Assembly (NCBI GenBank): GCA_027450125.1
Contig: DAIDKG010000449.1
Span: forward strand, 1 to 20,225
Direction of reading: 5' to 3'
Source of the DNA: Bordetella sp.
GTDB taxonomy: Bacteria > Pseudomonadota > Gammaproteobacteria > Burkholderiales > Burkholderiaceae_B
DNA: 20,225 nucleotides
The position numbers were made by a program, and so were the translations under genes. How positions within the stretch are numbered: position 1 is the first letter of the stretch; each line of letters opens with the position of its first letter. Positions 15,056 to 20,225 of this stretch are shown piece after piece. The notes under the pieces were generated by a model that did no database searches, was not told the DNA's origin, and saw only the letters and a program-made list of their open reading frames with translations.

Positions 15056-15472
15056 TTAAGCACCGATATGACGCGACACGAACGTGGTCGAGATCGGCAG
15101 CTTGGCAGCGGCCAGGCGGAACGCCTCGCGCGCCAGCTCTTCGCTGACCCCTTCCATTTCGTACAGCACCTTGCCGGGCTGGATCTCGGCGACCCAGTAT
15201 TCCGGGTTGCCCTTACCGTTACCCATGCGGACTTCGGCAGGTTTCTGCGAGATCGGCTTGTCGGGGAAGATACGGATCCAGATACGGCCGCCGCGCTTGA
15301 TGTGGCGGTTGATGGCACGACGGGCAGCTTCGATCTGGCGAGCGGTCAGACGGCCACGGCCGGTGGCCTTCAGACCGAAGTCGCCGAACGAGACGTCGGC
15401 GCCGCGAGTCGCCAGGCCGGTGTTGCGGCCCTTCTGCTCTTTACGATATTTCCTGCGAGAGGGTTGCAGCAT
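15056..15472 (-). CDS. rplP: 50S ribosomal protein L16
   Basis: The 138-residue protein starts [17 protein letters not shown] and contains [29 protein letters not shown] and [20 protein letters not shown] in family order. L16 binds 23S rRNA near the A site and the 5S rRNA region and is needed for late assembly of the peptidyl-transferase centre. The arginine that YcfD hydroxylates in E. coli lies in the conserved mid-region, but its modification cannot be judged here. It begins 2 nt after the rpsC stop, indicating coupled translation. Confidence 0.97.
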   Translation of the reverse strand: MLQPSRRKYRKEQKGRNTGLATRGADVSFGDFGLKATGRGRLTARQIEAARRAINRHIKRGGRIWIRIFPDKPISQKPAEVRMGNGKGNPEYWVAEIQPGKVLYEMEGVSEELAREAFRLAAAKLPISTTFVSRHIGA

Positions 15473-15474
15473 GT

Positions 15475-16266
15475 TTATTCTCCTTCAGGAGCCGGGGCGG
15501 CGTCCGCCTTGCGGGGACCACGGCCACGGCCGCCGGGACGGCCCGCACGGGCGCCTTCCGGACGGTCGCCACGGGGGGCGCGACGCGGACGGCGCTCTTC
15601 TTCACGCGGAGCGGCGGTTTCGGGGGGCAGCTCGCCGTTGGCCAGCAGATCGCCCTTGTAGACCCAGACCTTGACGCCGACCACGCCGTACGTGGTGTGG
15701 GCTTCGGAGGTGCCGTAGTCGATGTTCGCCTTCAGCGTATGCAGCGGCACACGGCCTTCGCGATACCACTCGGTGCGCGCGATTTCGATGCCGTTCAGGC
15801 GGCCCGAGCTCATGATCTTGATGCCCTGGGCACCCAGGCGCATGGCGTTCTGCATGGCGCGCTTCATGGCGCGGCGGAACATGATGCGCTTTTCGAGCTG
15901 CTGGGTGATCGAGTCGGCGATCAGCTGAGCGTCGGTTTCCGGCTTGCGGATTTCCTCGATGTTGACGTGCACGGGCACGCCCATCAGGCGCTGCAGATCG
16001 CTCTTGAGGCTTTCGATGTCCTCGCCGCGCTTGCCGATCACCACGCCCGGACGAGCCGAGTAAACGGTGATGCGGGCGTTCTTGGCGGGGCGCTCGATGA
16101 TGACGCGGCCGACCGAGGCGCTCTTGAGCTTCTTCTTCAGATATTCGCGCACGCGGATATCTTCAGCCAGCATGCCGCCGAACGCCTTGTCGTCGGCGTA
16201 CCAACGCGAGGTCCAGTTACGGGTGACCGCGAGACGGAACCCAGTGGGATGTATTTTCTGACCCAT
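15475..16266 (-). CDS. rpsC: 30S ribosomal protein S3 with extended basic C-terminal tail
   Basis: The protein is 263 residues, about 30 longer than E. coli S3. Residues 1-211 are typical: [14 protein letters not shown] start, KH-domain loop [10 protein letters not shown] with GKRG at 78-81, and [22 protein letters not shown] in the C-terminal core. From about residue 212 a low-complexity tail rich in Arg, Gly, Ala, Pro and Glu replaces the short E. coli tail. S3 lines the mRNA entry tunnel in the small-subunit head and contributes to helicase activity. The tail is probably disordered and may touch mRNA or rRNA at the entry site. The gene sits between rplV (9 nt) and rplP (2 nt). Confidence 0.96.
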   Translation of the reverse strand: MGQKIHPTGFRLAVTRNWTSRWYADDKAFGGMLAEDIRVREYLKKKLKSASVGRVIIERPAKNARITVYSARPGVVIGKRGEDIESLKSDLQRLMGVPVHVNIEEIRKPETDAQLIADSITQQLEKRIMFRRAMKRAMQNAMRLGAQGIKIMSSGRLNGIEIARTEWYREGRVPLHTLKANIDYGTSEAHTTYGVVGVKVWVYKGDLLANGELPPETAAPREEERRPRRAPRGDRPEGARAGRPGGRGRGPRKADAAPAPEGE

Positions 16267-16275
16267 CTTGACTCC

Positions 16276-16605
16276 TTAAGCTCCGACCTTGACCGTGATG
16301 TGGCAGGTCTGCTTCTCGATACGGTTGCCGCGGCCCTTGGCGCGAGCCGAAAAACGCTTCATCGACTCGGCCTTGTCCACGTAGATGGTGGTGACCTTCA
16401 GTTCGTCGATATCGGCGCCGTCGTTGTGCTCGGCATTGGCGATGGCGGACTCGACAGCCTTTTTCAGGATGCCGGCGGCCTTCTTGGGCGAGAAGGTGAG
16501 GATGTTCAGCGCTTGAGCGACCGATTTGCCGCGGATCAGGTCCGCGACCAGACGGGTCTTCTGCGCCGAGATGTGCACCCCACGGATAATGGCAGTAGTT
16601 TCCAT
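16276..16605 (-). CDS. rplV: 50S ribosomal protein L22
   Basis: The 109-residue protein begins [27 protein letters not shown] and contains [30 protein letters not shown], the L22 core. The long beta-hairpin that reaches into the exit tunnel is represented by [24 protein letters not shown]. In other bacteria, changes in this loop give macrolide resistance; no insertion or deletion is obvious here. It is 10 nt from rpsS and 9 nt from rpsC, in standard order. Confidence 0.97.
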   Translation of the reverse strand: METTAIIRGVHISAQKTRLVADLIRGKSVAQALNILTFSPKKAAGILKKAVESAIANAEHNDGADIDELKVTTIYVDKAESMKRFSARAKGRGNRIEKQTCHITVKVGA

Positions 16606-16615
16606 GGCTTATCCC

Positions 16616-16891
16616 TTACTTCTTGGCCTTCTTGTCCGCGGCATGACCCTTGAACGTACGGGTCAGCGCGAACTCGCCAAGCTTGTGACCGACCATGTTC
16701 TCGTTGACGTACACGGGAACGTGTTGCTTGCCGTTGTGCACGGCAATCGTCAGACCGATGAACTCGGGCAGGATCGTGGAACGGCGCGACCAGGTCTTGA
16801 TCGGCTTCTTGTCTTTGCCCGCAACGGCCGCGTCCACCTTCTTGATGAGGTGAGCGTCGACAAACGGGCCCTTCTTGATCGAACGTGACAT
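16616..16891 (-). CDS. rpsS: 30S ribosomal protein S19
   Basis: The 91-residue protein opens [19 protein letters not shown] and contains [31 protein letters not shown] and [24 protein letters not shown], all diagnostic for S19. It lies in the small-subunit head with S13 and contacts A-site tRNA and the intersubunit bridge to the large subunit. The gene is 12 nt after rplB and 10 nt before rplV within the S10-type transcript. Confidence 0.97.
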   Translation of the reverse strand: MSRSIKKGPFVDAHLIKKVDAAVAGKDKKPIKTWSRRSTILPEFIGLTIAVHNGKQHVPVYVNENMVGHKLGEFALTRTFKGHAADKKAKK

Positions 16892-16903
16892 AGTGTTCGC
16901 CTC

Positions 16904-17731
16904 TTACTTGCGCTTGCGACGTTGGACGATCATGCTGTCCGTCCGCTTGTTACGGCGGGTCTTGTAACCCTTGGCCGGGGTGCCCCACGGGCTGACGGGC
17001 ACGCCGCCTTCGCCAGTGCGGCCTTCACCACCGCCGTGCGGGTGATCGACCGGGTTCATGGCCACGCCGCGAACCGTCGGGCGGATACCGCGCCAACGCA
17101 TCGCGCCGGCCTTGCCGATCTGGCGCAGGCTGTGTTCTTCATTGCTCACTTCGCCGATGGTGGCGCGGCACTCGACGTGCACGCGGCGCACTTCGCCCGA
17201 GCGCAGGCGGACCTGCGCGTAGATGCCTTCACGGGCCAGCAGCACGGCGGAAGCGCCGGCCGAACGGGCCATTTGGGCACCCTTGCCGGGCAGCATCTCG
17301 ATGCAGTGGATCGTGGTACCGACCGGGATGTTGCGGATGGGCAGCGTGTTGCCGGCGCGGATCGGGGCTTCGATGCCGGAGATCAGCGTGGCGCCTACGG
17401 CCAGGCCGCGCGGCGCAATGATGTAGCGACGCTCGCCGTCGGCGTAGCACAGCAGCGCGATGTGCGCGGTGCGGTTGGGGTCGTACTCGAGGCGCTCGAC
17501 CTTGGCGGGGATGCCGTCCTTGTTGCGACGGAAGTCCACGACACGATAGTGCTGCTTGTGGCCGCCGCCCTTGTGGCGAACGGTGATGTGGCCGTTGTTG
17601 TTACGGCCCGAACCACGGATCTTCTTCTCGAGCAGCGAGGCTTCGGGAGCACCCTTGTGCAGATTGGGGTGCACCACCTTGACCATGCCGCGACGGCCGG
17701 CCGAGGTCGGTTTCGTTTTTACGAGGGCCAT
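16904..17731 (-). CDS. rplB: 50S ribosomal protein L2
   Basis: The 275-residue protein is the normal length for L2, a primary 23S rRNA binder needed for subunit association and peptidyl-transferase activity. It starts [19 protein letters not shown] and includes [23 protein letters not shown], a central SH3-like barrel and the conserved [13 protein letters not shown] loop near residue 225 that carries the functionally important histidine. It ends in the basic [20 protein letters not shown] tail. Its ATG directly abuts the rplW stop codon with no gap, so translation is probably coupled. Confidence 0.97.
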   Translation of the reverse strand: MALVKTKPTSAGRRGMVKVVHPNLHKGAPEASLLEKKIRGSGRNNNGHITVRHKGGGHKQHYRVVDFRRNKDGIPAKVERLEYDPNRTAHIALLCYADGERRYIIAPRGLAVGATLISGIEAPIRAGNTLPIRNIPVGTTIHCIEMLPGKGAQMARSAGASAVLLAREGIYAQVRLRSGEVRRVHVECRATIGEVSNEEHSLRQIGKAGAMRWRGIRPTVRGVAMNPVDHPHGGGEGRTGEGGVPVSPWGTPAKGYKTRRNKRTDSMIVQRRKRK

Positions 17732-18028
17732 TTACTTCACCTCCGCAAAGTCGATTTCCTGACCGGCGACGAGCGAGACGTAAGCCTTGCGTTCGTTGCG
17801 GCGGCGACCGATGAAGCGACCGAAGCGCTTCTCTTTGCCTTTGCGATTGAGAACCTGCACGGACTCGACCTGCACCTTGAAGAGCAGTTCGACGGCAGCC
17901 TTGATTTCCGGCTTGGTGGCGTCAGCCACGACACGGAAAGCGATCTGGTTGTTCTTCTCGGCGACGAAGGTGGCCTTTTCGGTCACGATCGGGGCGAGAA
18001 TGACTTGCATCAAGCGTTCGGCGTTCAT
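17732..18028 (-). CDS. rplW: 50S ribosomal protein L23
   Basis: The 98-residue protein opens [19 protein letters not shown] and contains [32 protein letters not shown], the L23 core fold. L23 lies at the exit of the peptide tunnel and is the docking site for trigger factor and the signal recognition particle. The ATG overlaps the rplD stop codon by 4 nt (ATGA), a translational-coupling junction also seen in other S10 operons, and the gene ends directly against rplB. Confidence 0.97.
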   Translation of the reverse strand: MNAERLMQVILAPIVTEKATFVAEKNNQIAFRVVADATKPEIKAAVELLFKVQVESVQVLNRKGKEKRFGRFIGRRRNERKAYVSLVAGQEIDFAEVK

Positions 18029-18642
18029 CCCAGCATCTCCTCGAGTTGCGCGATGGCCGGCTTGGTGATCAGCACTTTCTTGTAGTGGATCAGCGACAGC
18101 GGGTCGGCATAACGGGGTTCGACCACGGCAACATGAGGCAGGTTGCGGGTGGCAAGGTAAACGTTCTCATCGACGTTGTCGGTGATGATCAGCACCGAAT
18201 CCAGACCCATGGTCTTGAGCTTGGCGGCAGCCAGCTTGGTCTTGGGCGATTCGAGGGCGAACGTGTCGACGACGGCGATGCGGTCTTCGCGGGCCAGCTG
18301 CGACAGAATCGAGCGGATGCCGGCGCGGTACATCTTCTTGTTGACCTTCTGGCTGAAGTTCTCTTCAGGCGAGTTCGGGAAGATGCGACCGCCCCCACGC
18401 CACAGGGGCGAGGAGGTCATACCGGCACGAGCGCGGCCGGTGCCTTTTTGGCGCCACGGCTTCTTGGTGCTGTGCTTGACTTCGGTACGGTCTTTCTGGG
18501 CGCGGTTGCCGCTGCGGGCGTTGGCCTGGTAGGCCACCACGACCTGGTGAACCAGCGCTTCGTTGTAGTCGCGGCCGAACACAGTGTCGGGCGCGCTAAA
18601 CGTGGTCGATTGACCTTGTTCGTTCAGGAGCTTGATGTCCAT
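18025..18642 (-). CDS. rplD: 50S ribosomal protein L4
   Basis: The 205-residue protein begins [19 protein letters not shown]. It contains the long loop that lines the exit tunnel, [25 protein letters not shown] (about 62-86), and ends in the globular segment with [19 protein letters not shown]. In E. coli, L4 is the autogenous regulator that acts on the S10 leader by both attenuation and translational repression. Whether it acts here is unknown, but the structured leader upstream of rplC is a place to look. The gene is 3 nt from rplC and overlaps rplW by 4 nt. Confidence 0.97.
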   Translation of the reverse strand: MDIKLLNEQGQSTTFSAPDTVFGRDYNEALVHQVVVAYQANARSGNRAQKDRTEVKHSTKKPWRQKGTGRARAGMTSSPLWRGGGRIFPNSPEENFSQKVNKKMYRAGIRSILSQLAREDRIAVVDTFALESPKTKLAAAKLKTMGLDSVLIITDNVDENVYLATRNLPHVAVVEPRYADPLSLIHYKKVLITKPAIAQLEEMLG

Positions 18643-18645
18643 TGC

Positions 18646-19335
18646 TTATGCTCCCTTCTTGGCGGGGGCCTTGACGGCCGGGCGCACGATGACGTCGCCG
18701 CCGGCAGAGCCGGGAACGGCGCCTTTGACCAGCAGCAGGCCGCGTTCGGCGTCGACACGAACCACGTCCAGGTTCTGGACGGTGCGCGTGACGTCACCAA
18801 GGTGACCGGACATGCGCTTGCCAGGAAAAATGCGGCCGGGATCCTGCGCCTGACCGATCGAGCCGGGAACGCGGTGCGAACGCGAGTTACCGTGCGAAGC
18901 GCGCTGCGAACCGAAGTGGTGGCGTTTGATCGTACCGGCGAAGCCCTTGCCGATGGTGGTGCCCGTCACGTCGACCTGTTGGCCGGCTTCGAACACGGAT
19001 TCCACGGCAACGACCGAGCCTGCCGTAAATTCGGCAGCCTTGGCGGGATCCAGGCGGAATTCTTTGAGATTGCTGCCGGCTTCGATGCCAGCCTTGGCGT
19101 AGTGGCCCGCCTGCGCCTTGGCGACGCGCGAGGCACGACGGGTGCCGTAAGCCAGCTGGACGGCGGCATAGCCGTCGGTTTCCAGCGACTTCACCTGAGC
19201 CACGCGGTTGTTCGACACGTCCAGCACGGTCACGGGGATGGACTCGCCATCTTCCGTGAACACACGGGTCATGCCGACCTTGCGACCCACCAGACCCAGT
19301 CGGAAGGCGACGGGCGTGGATGTCGTATTCGACAT
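18646..19335 (-). CDS. rplC: 50S ribosomal protein L3
   Basis: From the ATG at 19335 the protein is 229 residues, starting [26 protein letters not shown]. The frame extends upstream to 19410, but the added 25 residues are not L3-like, while GGAGA lies 6 nt before the chosen ATG. The core motifs [26 protein letters not shown] and [19 protein letters not shown] are present, including the GQ glutamine that PrmB methylates in E. coli. L3 initiates large-subunit assembly and reaches the peptidyl-transferase centre. This is the first gene of the S10-type transcript here, because rpsJ is separated from it by a terminator. Confidence 0.96.
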   Translation of the reverse strand: MSNTTSTPVAFRLGLVGRKVGMTRVFTEDGESIPVTVLDVSNNRVAQVKSLETDGYAAVQLAYGTRRASRVAKAQAGHYAKAGIEAGSNLKEFRLDPAKAAEFTAGSVVAVESVFEAGQQVDVTGTTIGKGFAGTIKRHHFGSQRASHGNSRSHRVPGSIGQAQDPGRIFPGKRMSGHLGDVTRTVQNLDVVRVDAERGLLLVKGAVPGSAGGDVIVRPAVKAPAKKGA

Positions 19336-19372
19336 TGTTTTCTCCACAGGGCCAGGGGCCCCAGGTTGCATT

Positions 19373-19489
19373 CCCGACTGCGATTGGTCGGGGCTAATCG
19401 GATTCGGCAATCAAACCGCCGAGCCCTACTTATTTGCCTCAGGCGCGCCCAAAACGGCGCACCAAGCCTCACCACAAAATGGCGAGCTT
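19373..19489 (-). promoter_or_regulatory. structured leader of the rplC transcript
   Basis: Going 5' to 3' on the minus strand, four stems are visible. First is a 10-bp stem with one bulge and a 5-nt loop (19489-19464). Second is an 8-bp stem with one G-U pair (19463-19442) directly next to it. Third is a 5-bp TCGGC/GCCGA stem (19422-19404). Fourth is CCCGAC/GTCGGG (19392-19373). An alternative CGATT/AATCG pairing (19381-19400) would use part of the fourth stem's loop. None is followed by a T-run. The layout is reminiscent of the L4-regulated S10 leader of enterobacteria, but no sequence identity is claimed. Confidence 0.4.
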
Positions 19490-19492
19490 TGC

Positions 19493-19522
19493 ATGTTAGC
19501 ACGAAAAACCTTGACTTCGCAA
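19493..19522 (-). promoter_or_regulatory. predicted sigma-70 promoter for rplC and the S10-type run
   Basis: On the minus strand TTGCGA (19522-19517) is followed by an 18-bp spacer and TAACAT (19498-19493). The -10 box is preceded by TGC, which makes an extended -10 element. It lies downstream of the rpsJ terminator and about 150 nt upstream of rplC, where a new promoter is required. The arrangement resembles the predicted rplN promoter. Confidence 0.5.
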
Positions 19523-19584
19523 GGTTTGTGCCCGAAGCCGGCGCGGCTTGGCCACAACGGGATCGGATATCCCTGGCCGTGATG

Positions 19585-19620
19585 AAAAAAGCCGGACTTC
19601 CGAGAAAGTCCGGCTTTTTT
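19585..19620 (-). terminator. intrinsic terminator after rpsJ
   Basis: GCCGGACTT (19591-19599) and AAGTCCGGC (19606-19614) form a perfect 9-bp stem with a 6-nt loop, flanked by A6 and T6 so it can act in both directions. On the minus strand it lies about 40 nt past the rpsJ stop codon and would end the tuf-rpsJ transcript before rplC. Confidence 0.9.
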
Positions 19621-19658
19621 CAGCCCCACTCGCTTGAGCCGGGCCGGTGCGGCCTGTC

Positions 19659-19970
19659 TTACTGCAGCGCGATTTCCACGTCGACGCCGGCCGGCAGGTC
19701 CAGGCGCATGAGCGCATCGACCGTCTTGTCGGTGGGGTCCACAATGTCCATCAGGCGTTGATGGGTGCGGATTTCGAACTGGTCGCGCGAGGTCTTGTTC
19801 ACGTGGGGCGAACGCAGCACGTCGTAGCGGCGGATGCGCGTGGGCAGCGGCACAGGGCCACGGACCACGGCGCCGGTGCGCTTGGCGGTGTCGACGATCT
19901 CAGCGGCGGATTGATCGATCAGCTTGTAATCGAAGGCTTTCAAGCGGATGCGGATCTTCTGGTTTTTCAT
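19659..19970 (-). CDS. rpsJ: 30S ribosomal protein S10
   Basis: The 103-residue protein begins [20 protein letters not shown] and contains [29 protein letters not shown], the canonical S10 core. S10 is a small-subunit head protein; the free protein also partners NusB in antitermination. AGGAAA precedes the ATG by about 6 nt. The gene lies 156 nt after tuf and is separated from rplC by a strong terminator. Here it therefore looks like the tail of the str (tuf) transcription unit rather than the head of the S10 operon as in E. coli. Confidence 0.97.
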   Translation of the reverse strand: MKNQKIRIRLKAFDYKLIDQSAAEIVDTAKRTGAVVRGPVPLPTRIRRYDVLRSPHVNKTSRDQFEIRTHQRLMDIVDPTDKTVDALMRLDLPAGVDVEIALQ

Positions 19971-20090
19971 GAAATTTCCTAAAGAACGATTTAACCCGGA
20001 GCGTGGGTTTTCGGCCTGCGAAATCGACTCGAGCGATCAGATCAAAGCCAAACACGCAAGTCTATACGATTCGCAAGCCTGGGGGAATAG

Positions 20091-20112
20091 GCACCCCATT
20101 TTCATGGGGTGC
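20091..20112 (-). terminator. hairpin after tuf, possible weak terminator
   Basis: GCACCCCAT and ATGGGGTGC form a perfect 9-bp stem capped by a GAAA tetraloop in transcript orientation, 14 nt after the tuf stop codon. What follows on the minus strand is CTATTCC, with no proper T-run, so termination may be partial and rpsJ may be reached by read-through. mRNA processing or stabilisation is an alternative role. Confidence 0.5.
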
Positions 20113-20126
20113 TTCAACCATGCAAC

Positions 20127-20225
20127 TCAGGCGATGATTTTAGCGACGACGCCGGCGCCGACGGTACGACCGCCTTCGCGGATGGCAAAGCGCAGGCCTT
20201 CTTCCATGGCGATGGGGGCCAGCAG
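20127..20225 (-). CDS. tuf: elongation factor Tu, C-terminal fragment
   Basis: Only the last 32 residues are in the window: [19 protein letters not shown] followed by [13 protein letters not shown] and TGA. This is the unmistakable end of EF-Tu domain 3. EF-Tu delivers aminoacyl-tRNA to the ribosome with GTP. The gene runs off the window edge; its position just before rpsJ fits the str operon order rpsL-rpsG-fusA-tuf-rpsJ. Many proteobacteria carry a second tuf copy elsewhere, which cannot be judged here. Confidence 0.96.
   Translation of the reverse strand: MLAPIAMEEGLRFAIREGGRTVGAGVVAKIIA

Larger units (their letters stand above)
19336..19658. other. intergenic region between rpsJ and rplC, no gene
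   Basis: This 323-bp gap holds, in transcript order on the minus strand, the rpsJ terminator (19585-19620), a predicted promoter (19493-19522) and a leader with several hairpins ending at the rplC ribosome-binding site. No coding sequence is supported. The upstream extension of the rplC frame in this gap has neither a ribosome-binding site nor L3 similarity. Confidence 0.6.

Noticed and set aside
19336..19410. Upstream extension of rplC by 25 residues
   Set aside because: It is not L3-like and runs through the predicted structured leader; the ATG at 19335 has a good GGAGA site and the normal L3 start.

Overview
The window is a high-GC chromosomal segment from a betaproteobacterium, most likely Alcaligenaceae (Bordetella/Achromobacter type). 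The basis is the ribosomal protein sequences, the tuf-rpsJ-rplC gene order, the zinc-free long form of S14 and the composition. Genus is inferred by familiarity, not by a database match.

Layout. The right end (14571-20225, minus strand) carries the 3' end of tuf, rpsJ, then the S10-type run rplC-rplD-rplW-rplB-rpsS-rplV-rpsC-rplP-rpmC-rpsQ, closed by a strong intrinsic terminator at 14518-14547. The left end (1-1617, minus strand) carries the start of the spc-type run rplN-rplX-rplE-rpsN-rpsH, with its own predicted promoter at 1858-1887. Between these two blocks, exactly where E. coli has its S10/spc operon boundary, lie about 12.5 kb of catabolic and transport genes.

The interposed region has four parts. 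(i) 1984-3411 (+): an aldehyde dehydrogenase. (ii) 3443-4408 (-): an AraC-family regulator, convergent with (i) and divergent from (iii). (iii) 4586-10289 (+): an alpha/beta hydrolase followed by a complete branched-chain-amino-acid-type (HAAT) ABC importer: binding protein, two ATPases, two permeases, closely spaced or overlapping. (iv) 14388-10333 (-): a glutamine-synthetase-like ligase, a second aldehyde dehydrogenase and an iron-type alcohol dehydrogenase. Together (iii) and (iv) read as an uptake and catabolic set. The GS-like enzyme would gamma-glutamylate an amine, and the two dehydrogenases would take an alcohol to a carboxylate, so an amino alcohol such as ethanolamine or alaninol is a reasonable hypothetical substrate. 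Substrate and regulon are inference.

Regulatory layer. rpsJ is cut off from rplC by a 9-bp G/C-rich hairpin flanked by A6 and T6 (19585-19620). rplC then has its own predicted promoter and a roughly 150-nt leader with several hairpins. rplN has a roughly 230-nt leader with a perfect 8-bp hairpin at the predicted +1 and a terminator-like hairpin nearer the gene. The predicted rplN and rplC promoters share TTGCG(T/A) and an 18-bp spacer, and the same CTTGCG(A/T) word occurs twice upstream of rpsJ. No tRNA, rRNA, CRISPR array, insertion sequence or transposase was seen.
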